Source: Monarcha castaneiventris obscurior | Lineage: Eukaryota; Chordata; Aves; Passeriformes; Monarchidae | NCBI GenBank assembly: GCA_026261815.1 | Contig: JAMPIT010000230.1 | Coordinates: 41,624,501-41,688,500 of the forward strand | Direction of reading: 5' to 3' | Length of the DNA stretch: 64,000 nt | Part shown: positions 39,301-52,300 of the stretch, piece after piece | Position numbering within the stretch: position 1 is the stretch's first letter | How the letters are laid out: the number at the start of each line of letters is the position of its first letter | The notes under the pieces: model-generated | The model's database searches: none | Told to the model about the DNA's origin: nothing | The model's input: the letters and a program-made list of their open reading frames with translations, nothing else | Program-made: the position numbers and the translations under genes

Positions 39301-42300
39301 TTCCTTATGCAGTAAGGAAGAAAACATTGCTTCCTTCTACTATTTTTATCCAGGTTTCTGATGCATGCTCTCCTGATTTATAGACAAAGTGTTGCCATAG
39401 TACAATAGATTTTACTTTCGGGCCACAGTTATGCATTTCACAAAATTTCATCTCTCAGAATCTCATTTTTACATAGGCCTTTAATTCACACACTTCGTTG
39501 GTTTTTTTTTTTCAGGTACATTAATAGTACATAAATTCTAGGTCTAGAGTTTGTGTTTTGGGGCTGTCTCATCTGTGCGTTGGATGTATTCCTCAGTTTA
39601 CATGTAATTCCTGGACCTTTTATCAGGGAGACTGGGAAAATCACACACCAAATTTCTTCTGAGTGAAAACTAGGTCACACAAAGGGTGAACAGAGTCTGT
39701 TCCAGTAATGCAATAAAGTACCTTGAGAGAGTTAAAAATTCACCTAAGTATAGTACAGGATAAATAAAATAACTTAGGAAAAATGAAGGAAAAACCAAAC
39801 ATGCAGGAACCAAAATCTATTTACCTGAGAAGTAAGAACAGGATGACACTATAAATCTAACCACAAAGAAAATGAAACTGTTGATAAAGCCAAAGAAGTT
39901 TGCTCAGACATTAACAGAGTTAAATACCTGCTTATAGACTATGATTACCTCTTGCCCACAAAACCCCTTTCTTCACAGAGCATGCAGGGTAAAGGAAGTG
40001 TGCACTGTACCCTTAAATGGAGATCAGAGAATGCAAAGCCAAGGACTTCAGCTTCAGGTTGGTACATATGTGGGAAATGTCTAATTTTTATTGTTCAAAG
40101 CATATAAAAATGAGCACTTGGCATTTTGGAGGCATGCCAGCTTTGTGGATTCATGACCTAGCACCATCTCTGCACAGGTATAAAAGAAACAAATATCTCA
40201 GCTGGGTGTGTGTGAACTGGCTTCTTGCACACCAGGTGAAAGAACCCATGTTTGGGACAGCACCAGCACCTGGAAACCAGAAAGTACATTCAGGAGCCAA
40301 AGGTTAGATATAGTCTGTAATGGTCCATACCTTATATTAGTGTCCCTGCAAGTTATGTCCAGATGGCTCTTTTACTTCCATCCACTTGGTTTCCATTCCA
40401 TTCAAGAAGTCTGGTACCAGGATAGGTTGTGTTGTTCGTGTTGTGTGGGTGGTATCCTACTGGCACAACCTGGTAGACAGTTCTGGAGAGCTGAGCCTCG
40501 CTTGGAGGTTTGTGCATTTTTGCACATTTGCCTATGTTTCTAAAAATTCTGCCCTCCTCCGTCTTAGTGTTGGGGTCCCACCTTCCCAAGATCAGTCATT
40601 CCAGACTTCAAACATTCAAACCAAGATTGCTCTCACTGTCACCAGACATACAAAATGTCTTGACAGTTATACAAATTTAGACAACCTTTTTTTATCCTCC
40701 CATTCAATTTTTTGAATGACGTACAGCTCCTAGTAGGCAAGTGTCACCAGAATCTGGGTACAAAGCAATGCCTGCACCCCTTTGTTCTGGCCTGGTTGCT
40801 GTTGAGATTCTAAATGCACCAGAATTTTCCAGTTTGGTTTTTTTTCCTCTGTTAGCTAAATTTTTTTTATTACTATATTGAGTAATGCTTCTGAGGCCAC
40901 AATAACCACATTAAACACTTCCTTGTGAAGGCCAGTAGGCACCAGCAGCTGAAAACAGCAGCAAAATTAAATTTCAAAATGAGCAGTATCTCCCTGTTGT
41001 GCCATTTACCTGGTTAGCATCATGTTATTCTCCTGGCACTTTCTTTGTTTCTCATTAACTGCAACAAGATATCATGTAAATTTGTCCTTATGTTCTTTGT
41101 ATTTATCCCTTCTGTAATTTTCACTGGAAGGAGACATGTTTATTTTGGAGCTTCATAACTGAAGTATCTCTTATCTAAACCTTTTAAGGTTCTGCTTAAT
41201 TATTTACCTCTGGTCTTCCCATTAGTTTGGCTATTATTTTTTTAGTGTCTGTTAGGGCTAATAAAGTAATTCTCTCATTTTTGTGACTACTTTTTCCTAT
41301 TTATCCGTTTCCATCTACTCCTCTTCCTTTATACCCCATTTTCATTTATCTTATATAAAATATGTGCACGTAAGTTTACTGTTGAGTTAACAAACAAGAA
41401 AGTCTCGAGACAGGGACATCCTTATATACTGGTTACCTAAAGTTTCACTGTTTCTGTTTGTCCATCATACACTTACCACAGACAAACCAACTGCAGTGAC
41501 TATAAATGTGGTGGTTGCTTGTGAGTGCTGTTCAGCACTCAGCAGTACCATATATGCACTTCTGCTACATTTCCTTTTGCCCCTTAGAAAGTCTGTCTGA
41601 CAGTTGGCAGAGTTCTCTTTTGCTGTGTGGGACGTTCCTCCCTACAAGTTTTTGAACACGTGGCAGTAGCATCTCCTAACAGGAAGGTTGGACTCTGTCC
41701 TGTCCAGTGCATAAACTAGACTGTGTGATTGGTTTTGGAGCTGTGTGCAGATACTTGTCCATGGCACGTGACCATTTTTTTCATAAGCATGCTGAAAGCC
41801 CAGGCATCACACTATCTCTTCAGGAGTTCCATGCCAGAAGTTTTGAACTTGCAAAAATTTTCATTTAGCTGTTCAACATTTGTTGTAAAGCAACAATTTA
41901 TCTGTGGTGTTCAAAAAGGTCTTGTCCTGAATCTGATATTCTGCTGAGACTTGTATACTCTCTCAAATACTTGCTTTTGTCTCCTCAATATCTCACCAGA
42001 GCAGCTCAGATGCCTCCCAAATACTGCAGTGGTTCTTGCTTGTGTTCATTTCTTTTCTGCTGTAATTGCAATCCTGGCATATTGGTAAATCCATGCCATT
42101 TTCTTCACATACCTGTAGTTCATCACACAGTTTGGATGCATCTGCCTGTGTCTCTAACTCTTACATACAAACTGTATCTTCATCTCAATGTTTTTCTCCT
42201 GCAGACCTTGAGTTATGGAATATTTGTCTCCTGTATGTAAAATTTCTACCACTTCTCTGCTGAGGCAACTTGTATTCTCTTTCATGGGGACTGTGAATCT

Positions 42301-45239
42301 TGTTAAACCTTCCCCAAGAGCATCTCCATCCCACTGTGACCAGACTGCCTGAAATCCTGCTAGCCTGCTTTGAGGCCAGCTGGCCTGTAGCTATACCATG
42401 GTGCAGCCACATCTGACTAAGACTCAAAAACTGCCACAAAACTGTCTAGAGCCCTGCACGTCTCAGTGCAAAGCTGCAATGAAGAACCAAGGATTATCTT
42501 GATTATCCTGCTTGGGCACATAACAATAGGATAATGTTTAAGTTTAGTTTATTTGTGTTCCTGCAGCACAAAATAGAAAATCAAAATCAGGAAAAAAAAA
42601 AAGGAGGTGGTTATAGAATTTAGCTTATTCTGTGGTGGACAGATGAGAAGAGTGTGCAGGGGAGAGAAGGAGGTGTGGATCATAGGCTGGAAAAAGGAAT
42701 GGGCACAATGGAGCAGGGAGAATGGCATGATGAAGCAGAAGCACATTTCCATATTGAACTTTGAGGGTTTAAGTTCCTTACACATAAAACTTGGGACAAC
42801 AGGCACACTGCTTGGCTGGGATCCCTCTATATGGTGCAAGGAGATCTGAAATTTGCTGCAGAAAATCTATGGAGAATCCTGTTTTTATCCCAATATTAAT
42901 AGAGTGACATCTTTTATTGCCCTCTTTTATTCCCTCTCTTTCCCTAATCATAACACACACAACCCTGTTTCTCCAAATCTCACTCATTTAAAATCTGTGG
43001 CCACAGACTTTTCCCAAAGCTATTGTAGGTCACTCTTCTCAAGCTTGCTGGTGGATGAAAGCTGTGCCAGCTGCAGTAGCTTCTGGACTGGACAGACAGT
43101 TCTCTGTTTGCTTGGTTTGAGGTGTGCTGTTGCGAGTGCCCATGGCTGTGTCTTTTTCCCATCTCCGCTCTGAGAGCAGAGCCAATGCCCTTTTGCTTAC
43201 AGAAGAGAACATGGGCTACAGGATATACACAGATTTCCAGACACTGATTTTATTAATTTCGCTGCATTAACATGAAAACAGGAAGAAATTTAATTCCAAC
43301 AAGATAAGCATTTACAATAAAACACAGCAGTAGAAATATCACCATTACAGCGGGATTTGTATTGCACTGAACTAATTTATGCTCTAAAATTAAAAAGGTG
43401 CTTTCACCTTGTTTCAAAAAAAGAAGTAGAAAAGAAAGGAAAACTATTATTTCCAAGCCAGAAAGTTTACTGTGGGGATAGTTTTTGGTCTTTCGTTTAG
43501 TCTATCTGTGGCTGTTAACTTCACAAGGTAGTGACCAGGTTATAATAGCTGATAGGATAAGAACTAACAATTAATAGAAGCAGTGCCTGGGCATTTTAAG
43601 GCAAGAGGAGAAAGAGTATTTGCACCACCTAGATTAAGGCATATGATGCCTAAATTAAGAGGCTGGTATTTTCAGTTTCCTTCCACAGTTGGACAGTTAA
43701 TCTTCCCTGAGACTATTTAAATCCCATGTCTGCTTCTGGCTCAGGCACTTCTTATTCTCTAGTGACCACTGAGGGACCTTGAAGAGATTTGCTGTTAATG
43801 GAGGCATCTGCATCATGTGCCTGATGTTAAGTAGCGTGGAATTCCCTCTGGTGTCTTTACCTTGCTGGAGGTTAGTTGAACCTGCCTCTCCAGATATCCA
43901 TGAACCAGCCAGTCCTTGCATGCATGAGCAGTGCCCTTCCACGGAAATGGGGAAAAAACCAGAAGGACAGCTCCCTTGCATAAGGAGTGCTCACCTGCAC
44001 TTCTTACCAGTTTGAAGTAAGAAAGTGTCTGTTATGTTCCTCCTTCCTCTTCTTTGCTAACCCCATGTCCCTAGAATTCCTCATTCTTTTACAGGGAAGC
44101 TCTTAATAGTGGACTAAATGCATGGCTATAGTACACCAGTAGGCCAATGGTCTTGAGTCTTCAATCAGCATGCAGTTCTCATCAAGGCACCAGCTGGATA
44201 GAGGCACTCTTCTCCTGGGCAGGCAAGAAGGTGTTCCTTGTCTGGAATTGTCTGCTTTTGCAGGTCCAAGGCCACTGTCTTCCTAGAAGTGTATCCCAAA
44301 AGTCAGACTTGGCAGTGTGTGTGAAGAGCGTGTTTTTCCCATGCAGGAGCTTAAGCTGACACACTTGTGTCCTGTGTTGCCATGTAAACTCTTCTTCTGC
44401 ACTTGATTTACCTGTCCACAGCTAGGGAGGCCTGCTCTCAGTATTGTGCTTGCAGTCTCCCAAAATCCTTCAGAGGGTCCTGATATTTTTCTCATACAGA
44501 AACTTGCGTAGCAAATACCAAGGTAATTTCCATTCTGGTCCTGAAGATCTCTGCTGAAGTGACTTTGTTGGTTTAGTTTGTTTTTTTCTTGGAGGGATAT
44601 GACTTGTCAGAAACAAGTTCATGCTTTTTAGGAGTGCCTCATTGTCTTATTGTGCAGTCAGTAAACTTGGTGTGTGTGGTTACTTGAAAAATTGCACCCA
44701 CAAAAATCACAAGTTTGCTGATTAAAAGCACACTTTGGAAAATGTCAGCAACTGAATGGTGATATGTCAGACATAAAATTAAAAAGCAAAAATCAAAATG
44801 CTGTAACTCAGTTATAACCGTTAAAGGGTTATGTTTAAAAATGACTGCACTATTAGCTAAACAGGTAAATCCTTGGGTTAAATGGTCCCAGTAAGACCTT
44901 GTGAGATGACCTATTACTCCTTAGACTTTTCAATGTCGTGTTCCCCCCTCAGTAAATCTCAGTGGATAGATTTTTGTAAAAAAGCATGATCATAATTGTC
45001 TGAGCCCTATTTAAATCTTGATGTGACACAGCTATGCAGTTAATGCTTCCTGGAGAACTCATTGATACTCTTAGTTTAACAATGGAAAATTCTGTAATCC
45101 CAGGGAGCAGTTAACCACAAGAATAGGGGGGTCGTACAGTTTTCAATAGTGGTCGACATAAAGATCTTAAATAATGTCAGGCACTTCTTAAGGCAAAGCA
45201 AGTGATGCAAAATTTACCAACCAACGTTCTGATGTATTT
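36378..45239. other. Intergenic between the two receptors, no gene recognised
   Basis: About 8.9 kb without a supportable gene. The longest ORF outside repeats is 200 codons on the plus strand (38759-39361), with an unremarkable composition and no recognised domain. A poly-G/poly-A run lies near 38535-38550 and poly-A near 42592-42602. I found no third chemokine receptor or pseudogene. Confidence 0.5.
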
Positions 45240-46310
45240 TTACAGTCCAGTAGAGACATCGTGCTCTGCAGTGGATTGTGTGAATGTGGAACTGACTCTT
45301 TCCAGTTTTTCACGATAAAGACTTGGACATTTTTTGCAAAGGCAAGGTGCAACATGCTTTCGGAAAAAGGTATAAAGATATGCCCTAAATTTTTCTCCAA
45401 CAAATACATAGATCACAGGATTGATGCAACAGTGGATCATTGAGATTGTTTCTGTTACTTGAATTGCTTTCTCCAGTTGACCTTTGAGTTCACAATTTGG
45501 GATGAAAAGTGAATTTTGAAATGTATGCAAAAAAGAAGAAATATGGAATGGTGTCCAGAAGATGAAGTAAAAAATCATGATCACAAAAATAAGTCTGACT
45601 GCCTTCTGTTTTTTCTCATTCTTAGATCTCAGTAATGTTTTTAGAATTTGCGAATAACTGAAAATCATAATTAACATTGGAACAATAAGTCCCAGAATGT
45701 TCATCTTTAAAATAGAAGTGTACTTCCAATTTATTGTGGAATCACTTGAATAATGAGCACTGCAAGTATAGCCTAAACCTTCCTTCTGAGTTTTGTGAAA
45801 TACTGCCCCAGGAACAGAAATAAGAACAGCAACAGCCCAAGTGACGACACTGGCGAGGGTGCCGTAGGTGACTGTCCTGGCTTTCAGAGCAAACACCGCG
45901 TGCACTATGGCCAGGTACCTGTCCACCGTCAAGAGAATTATGAAGAAGATGCCACTGTAGAAGCCAAGGAGGTAGACACCTGACAGAATTCGACACAGCG
46001 CCTCCCCAAAAATCCAGTCGTGAACTGCGTAATAAGCCCAGAAAGGGAGAGAAAATACAAACAGCAGATCAGAAATTGCCAAGTTGAGCAGGTAGATGTC
46101 AGTCATGCTCTTCAGCCGCTTGTATTTTACCAGGATAAGGACAACAAGCATGTTTCCTGTCAGGCCAAATATCAATACTAATGAATAAAGAGGTGGCAAA
46201 AATTTTGCTGCAAAGTGCTTTTCCTCAATTCCCATGCATGGTGCCGAACCGCCATAGTCAAATTCTGTTGTCACTGCCCAGTCACTGAAGTCAGTGGTTT
46301 CATTTGCCAT
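45240..46310 (-). CDS. CCR2/CCR5-like: CC chemokine receptor, CCR2/CCR5 type (copy B)
   Basis: Paralogue of the receptor at 29550-30620, also 356 aa, with the same start and the same splice acceptor (exon begins 46321). Residues 1-186 differ from copy A at only six positions (R31K, N36K, V46L, C87S, S179L, V185A). Residues 201-356 match at about 101 of 156 positions by hand count. The canonical features are intact: C25, C106, C183, C273, DRYLAIV at 130-136, and HCCINPVIY in TM7. The cytoplasmic tail has a cysteine cluster (CLCKKC at 323-328) like the palmitoylated cysteines of human CCR5. Copy A keeps only C328. The tail ends [11 protein letters not shown]. No frameshift is seen, so both copies look functional. 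Which is CCR2 and which CCR5 cannot be settled here. Confidence 0.92.
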   Translation of the reverse strand: MANETTDFSDWAVTTEFDYGGSAPCMGIEEKHFAAKFLPPLYSLVLIFGLTGNMLVVLILVKYKRLKSMTDIYLLNLAISDLLFVFSLPFWAYYAVHDWIFGEALCRILSGVYLLGFYSGIFFIILLTVDRYLAIVHAVFALKARTVTYGTLASVVTWAVAVLISVPGAVFHKTQKEGLGYTCSAHYSSDSTINWKYTSILKMNILGLIVPMLIMIFSYSQILKTLLRSKNEKKQKAVRLIFVIMIFYFIFWTPFHISSFLHTFQNSLFIPNCELKGQLEKAIQVTETISMIHCCINPVIYVFVGEKFRAYLYTFFRKHVAPCLCKKCPSLYREKLERVSSTFTQSTAEHDVSTGL

Positions 46311-46613
46311 GGTGTATTGGTCTGGAAAGGAAGAAAAGGGCATTAAACTAGAGGAATCTCCAAGCTTTGCAGTGAAGAGAAGGAAACATGCTGATGCTCC
46401 CTTCTGAAATGTGTTTTGCTGATGAGTACACAAGCACTACTATGTCAAGGTGTGAAAGAGAATGAAATTGCAGAGCTCCTGGAAAACCCATCTGCACAGC
46501 TGTGGAGTCACACTGGTGCATGTTGGAAGTGTGCTGTGTGTCATTTCCCACGTGTACATTGTCTTGTGTGTTTCCCCTCCTCAGCAGAGCCTGTCAGCTG
46601 CCTGGCCTAACCA
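45752..46613. repeat. Near-identical tract 1, copy B
   Basis: Partner of 30062-30923. It spans the second receptor's codons 1-186, the splice acceptor and about 290 bp of intron or upstream DNA. Confidence 0.9.
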
Positions 46614-47561
46614 GGTGGAGAGAACACATGAATTTAACGAGCTGTGGGTAGTTTGGGGCTCTTGTGCTCATCAGTGGCATTCCAGAGGAGTGTAGAAAGC
46701 CAGGAAGGCAGCCTCAGTAACGCACAGTGTCTGGCATGCAGAGCATAGTCTTGCTTCTCCTTGGGACCTGGCCACTTGCTCATCATGCCGGTCCATCCTG
46801 TAGCTCTTACCCGCAGACGACCAGGCACTGGTCAGGTGTAAATGGTGCCTGCAAAGGCACTGTGACATGGGTGATAAACAGCTGACTTCAAGCACTTCTT
46901 CAAATTGCTTGTGACTTCCTGGGAGCCTTAATGCCTGTGGGAATCAGGACAGTACTAAACATACCCACCTGGTGGACCTGTTGTTGTGGGTGTTGCAGAG
47001 TGGAAAGTCGGCAGTGTTGGTCTGGGTTAAAATGGCAAACACTGTGTCCTTTAGAGAGCCTGGGGCCGGTGTGGCAGTGGAAGTGTGATCGTTTCAGATA
47101 GCTCTGGAATGAAGTCAGTGCGCAGTCCTGTAGAGAGAACAGACAGACAAAGACCTTGGCAAATGATGCAAAAGATGAGAATTGCTGTTCGGGTGGCCTC
47201 TAATATCTGTGTCTGTTGTGGCATCTTCCTGTCAGCTGAAAGACCTCCCCACTGCTGTTTGGGGATGTAAGGAGTTTTGTTTCCTTGTTTCAGTAGTTGT
47301 TTACAGCCATTATTCAGGAGCTGCAAAGTTTAGATTGGTAGAGTGTCTTGGAGGGAGCACAAAGGCAAAAGGCAGATACGGCCACAGCTAAGAGCATGTC
47401 CTGCAGTTTTTACATGATGCTGTTCTTCATCCTTGTTTAGTCAGTGTTCCAGTAAGGCAACAATGAGGAAGTGCAAGGGTTGTGCAAACTCTCTGTCCCT
47501 TCAGTTTTGGGTTGGGGACTGTTGGAGGGTCTGGACTTCCCTTGCAAGAGAAATTCTGGAT
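46614..47561. other. Long spacer between near-identical tracts, copy B
   Basis: 948 bp, about 765 bp longer than the same interval in copy A. It is not recognised as a repeat and has only short ORFs. It is either an insertion in B or sequence lost from A. Confidence 0.65.
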
Positions 47562-48258
47562 GTCAGCCCCTCCAGCCTCCAAAGCCTCTCCTTTTCCCAA
47601 GTCCCTGGTAGGACTGTGAGCCAGATGCAGAAGCACAGCTTTGTGTAACTTTCTGAAAAGCTCAGGACAACTCTCTTCTCACAGACCCCCAGAGAACGTG
47701 GTAGAATTCCTGCATGTCCTATGAGAAGCTGGGCAGCGGATTTTGGGAAGATGGGTGTCAAAGGGACAAAAAGTGCTCCCTGCTCCCTCTGTGGGGAAGT
47801 GCAGCCAATGCCTTTGATAGCCACTCCAGGAGAGCTACTTGCTGTCTGGTTAAAGGACTGCTCTGTCTTCCTGTGCCACCGTGACTGCTCTGATCAGATA
47901 CTTCATGGCAGACTGGTGGCTGCCCATGGCAGGGTGTTGGTTTGGAAATCAGCCTCTTCCTGGAAATGTCATGCCTGTTCTTAGACAAAGCTGACAGAGG
48001 GCTCCCGATGCAGAAGAGGTCAGGCAGTGCGTGTGCCCCAGCTTGCTGTGTGATCCCTGAGTGCTTGTTCGTGCTCCTTTCCTGAATGCACTTTTTTCAA
48101 TAGTGTGGTCTGCCCTGTGGGATCAGAGGCATCTTTTGCAGAGACCACGCTCTCAAAACCACCTTTTCATTCTCTGCACTTGAGGTCTGCAAGTCTAAAT
48201 GTAACTGAAGAAACTCAGCCCATGGCTGGAGTGACTCAGAGACAGGCCCCTGCTCTGC
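47562..48258. repeat. Near-identical tract 2, copy B (upstream non-coding)
   Basis: Partner of 31107-31804, lying upstream of receptor B. It carries one extra C after TTTGATAG and is two bases shorter near 48174 (TCTCTG against TCTCTCTG). Confidence 0.9.
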
Positions 48259-48582
48259 TTTTTAGTAGATAGTCAATTTAATTACATGTTGAGCCATTCT
48301 GAGCTGCAGCATGTGAAATTTTTGAAGTGTCTTAAGCTCGTGTCAGCTTATTTACCAGTTTGAGCAAAGGCTGATTTCCTGATATGTCATTACAGAGCAT
48401 TCAGGACCCAGAGGACATAGTTTCGATATGGATTTTTATCTTGGTGGCTATATGTATAATACAAATAATCTTCTTGAACAAATTTTGTTGGTTACACAGT
48501 AGTAAAACAATTTTCCATGTGTGTATATGCACAAGTAAATATACATATACATACACTTATAATACATACAGGATCATAGTAC

Positions 48583-48828
48583 TGTAGAATCATAGATTCA
48601 TTTAGATTGGAAAAGACCTCTAAGAATGTTGAGTCCAACCATTAACTGAACACTGTCAAGTCTACCACTAAACCATGTCCCTAAGCATCACATCTACACA
48701 GCTTTTAAATACCTCCAGGGATGGTGACTCAACCACTTCCCTGGGCAGCCTGTTCCAGAGCTTGATATCCCTTTCAGTGAAGAAATTTTTCCTTATATTT
48801 GATCTAAACCTCCCTTGGTGCACTTAGC
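48583..48828 (-). mobile_element. CR1 LINE 3'-end fragment
   Basis: It begins AGAATCATAGATTC, the reverse complement of the CR1 terminal 8-bp repeats, and continues through TTGGAAAAGACCTC and GGCAGCCTGTTCCAG. It is 5'-truncated. An AT/CA-rich run (ATACATATACATACAC) lies just left, at about 48540-48556. Confidence 0.9.
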
Positions 48829-48999
48829 CTTGTAGAATCTTTGTATTTGAATAAAAAGATAGTAACTTATTTTTTTTCTTCCAAGTTTGGGACGTATTTT
48901 GAGTTGTGAAACTGGCAGAAAATACTTGTGGGAGCAACAAAACTGAAGTTAGCTGACTCCCTACATATTTGTCTCCTTTGCTGTCCGAGTCTTATGTCC

Positions 49000-49340
49000 T
49001 GTGAGGGGTTGACCCCAGCTGGCAGCTAAGGCCTCATCCAGTCACCTACTCACTTCTCCACAGCAGAATCAGGGAAAAAATCAGAAGTGTCGAAGAAAGA
49101 AAAACTTGCAAGTTGAGAAAAAGACAGCTGAATAAGAGAATGAAATTGAAAAAACCCACAAGAGGTAATACAAGGACAAATGCTTGCCATGTTCTACCAA
49201 GCAGACAGATGCTAGCCAGTCTCTGAGCAATGCCTACTCTGGGAAAACCTCTCTCTGCCCCTAGTTTTATTCCTGAGTATGATGTTACATGGCACAGAAT
49301 ATCCTTTTGGTCAGTTTGGGTCATCTGTCTCAGCTTTGGT
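49000..49340. mobile_element. Fragment of an avian ERV LTR
   Basis: It starts TGTGAGGGGTTGACCCCAG, like the low-coordinate end of the LTR at 35229. It contains TTTTATTCCTGAGTATGATG and CCTTTTGGTCAGTTTGGGTC, a stretch common in avian ERVL LTRs as I recall them. The right end is not clear and no target duplication was found. Confidence 0.6.
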
Positions 49341-52300
49341 CACAAATCTAAAAGACATCACCATAAGGGCTGCTGGGAAAAAAAAGTATGTCCATCCCAG
49401 TCAGACCGAGTTCACCTTCCCACCACCGAAACTGAGCTCTTGCCTCATAGGAGTCACACTGATCCTGGTTAGAAAGGCAGCATGTGCTGTGGTTGTTTCT
49501 TTTACTGTCTCTGACCTGATTGTAAATCATTAAGCATTTGCATGCTCTAGAAGTCAGATCCTCCTCTTCACAACAAGCTCAAGTTATTAAAAATAGTTTC
49601 TGAGATACTTTCTAAAAAATGCTTCTCCTTTGCACACAAGCAATGTTAATCACAAAGAATTCTAGAAGACTGACCTGGCTAAATCTTCTATTGGAAATTG
49701 CTGGTTGCACGTGATTGTAATTTTTTTTCATTTATCTTTAACCATATTCCCATTTTTATTTTTGTGCAGAAAAAAGCATCTTCTGCAGAAGCTGTAGCCC
49801 TTGACAAGATGTCTGGGTTTGGCTTTTAAATTATCTAGGTGTGAACCTTTGGAAATGTGTGTGTTATAGCAAAGAAATCTCCATGTTTATCTCTGCTCTT
49901 GAACTGTTTAAACATAATCTGAGCAATTCTGATTTGGGAACCTGTAATTACTTATTTGGTTTATTTCCCTCTTTTTTTCTGCCCGATGTTAGACATGAAT
50001 ATTCAGAAAGTCTTAATTATTTTCATTTGAAGGGCTTTCTCATTTTCTGGCCTGCATGTGGCCATCAGTGCCCACTGTCCTGACCACAGTCTCACTGTTT
50101 CTGCATGCACAGGGTATTTTTGGTTGCTAAAAGAAATTCTGAATGATTTTTGCAGAAGTGGGTAACATGTCAAGCCTAAGGTAGACATATAAGAGGAGAA
50201 CTTTCTGATTTATCCTGTGTTTAACCATGTAAAAGTATCTAAATAAATGAGCAGTCCAATAAGAGGCTACTGTTATTTCCCCTTGCAGGACTGGTTATGT
50301 TCTGAGTTGCCAAAGAAACCGGATACAGAGAGGTGTGACCGAGCCATGGGCCAAATATCAGCACCCTGGAAAAGAGTTCTTGCAAAGAACATTGAGTAAC
50401 ATCTTGAATGGGAGAAAAACTGGTTTACTGAAAACTTGTAACTTTGTGAGCCCAAATAAATATAATTTCATTTCTCTAAGTTTTAACAGAGCTGCGCTTA
50501 TGGCAACATCAGAGATTCTTGAAATGAAGATGTAGCTCTGAACCATGTCTTTCCTGATTTCTGTATTTTGGCTGCTTTGAGAGAAGCCTCACTAGCTCTT
50601 GAGCATTAGCTGCTATTTACAGCGTGTCACTTTAAGCTAGAAAATGTCTAGGTGCTGGTACAACTATCAGATATTTCCAGGTCATTCAAGCAAAGGAGCT
50701 CCTGAGTTGCTACAGTGACTTATTCAGGGACATTTGTCACAGCCCAATGAGTCTGCTGTGCTCTAGAGGGGATTTGGAAAAAGTTTCCTCTCAGAAACTA
50801 GAACTTGTAATAACTACAAGTTACAAGAGCATCTGTGCATGAATCTGAAAACTGAATGACCTCCTGAAAGTTCCCTTCACCTTTTTGCAGTTTAAGACAA
50901 GATTGAAAAGTATGAGTGGGTAACACAGCACTACTGCCCCTGCCCTCACTCTCCTCCTTTCATAAATGCCAGCATTTGTCATACAGAGAAAGAAATTGCT
51001 TAATGACTTGAAGTCAGATTAAAAGTGTGTGTCAGCAGCATCTAGGGCACTTTATGAAGAGAGAGAAGTGCACCATAGCACTGAGTAATACTGAAACTTA
51101 AATAGCAAAAAATAAATCCACATGTTCAGATAGCAGGCTTTGCAAGAGATGTACCCAGAGTTTCCTGCTAACAGCTCTACCTCTTTATCTTTGCCTTTGA
51201 CTTTCTAGGAGGAGCAGAACTTCAGAGAAATCTGTGCACAAACATGTGCATTTGCTTGGAAAACAAGCATAAAAGTATGAACTTTTCCTGAGTTATCAGG
51301 AAAAATGAAGGAGAAGATTCAAGTGTGAACTAAATACTCTATGTAAGACTCTGAACTGATAGTTTCCCTCAAACACACCTTTTCATGTGGTAGTGACCAC
51401 AGGATTTCCTTCTAGGATTTGACTGGGGAAAGAGCCTCTTTCAAAATTAAACCTTGCCTGGGAAACCTCTTCCTCTTTTATAACAGCTGGGCATTAAACA
51501 TTCAGAATTACTTGCCTCCTAACTGATGGGTTTTTTTCAGCCCTGCAAAACTTTCAAAGTAAAATATATTCTGGGCTGAAAAGAGCAGGCTTTATTCTCT
51601 GTGAGCCCTCAGGATCCGATTGTTTACATTCCCCATCGAAACCGGATAGACAGTCCGGCAAAAATTCAGAGCTTTTCTGCAGTTTAAATAGAGTCAGTCT
51701 ATGGGTCCCAAAAGAAAAGAAGTAGGATGTGTTCTTACCTAAATAAATTTACAGTAAGAGAATATCATAAGCACTGAAAATAAGCATTCTGAGAAAGAGA
51801 AACTTGAGACAGGTATTAAAAATCTTCCTCCAAATCATGAGTTTATATATATGTGGGCTCTTCCCTTGTGGAGGCCAACTTCTGGGCTAGTATGTCTGTT
51901 AAGGTTTTTTTGCTGTGGTTTGGTTTGGGGGGTTTTCCAGTATCTGATAAAATATTGAATTCAGAGTAATACAAGGAATTGTTGTAGTCACAACCATTCT
52001 GAGGATGAACTCAGGTACAAAATGGAAGGATAATAGTTTGGAGTGAAGATTGCCAGCATATGCCATAGGGTCATGTGATGTCCTGTTATTGCTCTAAGGG
52101 TCTCTACACTGAGAGGTTCAAGCCCCCTGCTCTGTTGCTGTCAACTGTTCCAGGCAGATGTCCATATAATTCTCCCAGGAATGCAAAAAAATGAGAAAGA
52201 GTCCGTAGTCTATTGTATCTTTTTTGCTAATATACAAGTGGCAAGTCTCATTTATCCAAGCAGAGGAGCTCAGCTTTCCTTGTGTGTGAGTAGAAAAACT

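Noticed and set aside
38759..39361. 200-codon plus-strand ORF between the receptors
   Set aside because: No recognisable domain, no good promoter or splice context, and leucine/phenylalanine/serine-rich AT-driven composition. Chance is the simplest explanation, though a conservation test was not possible.
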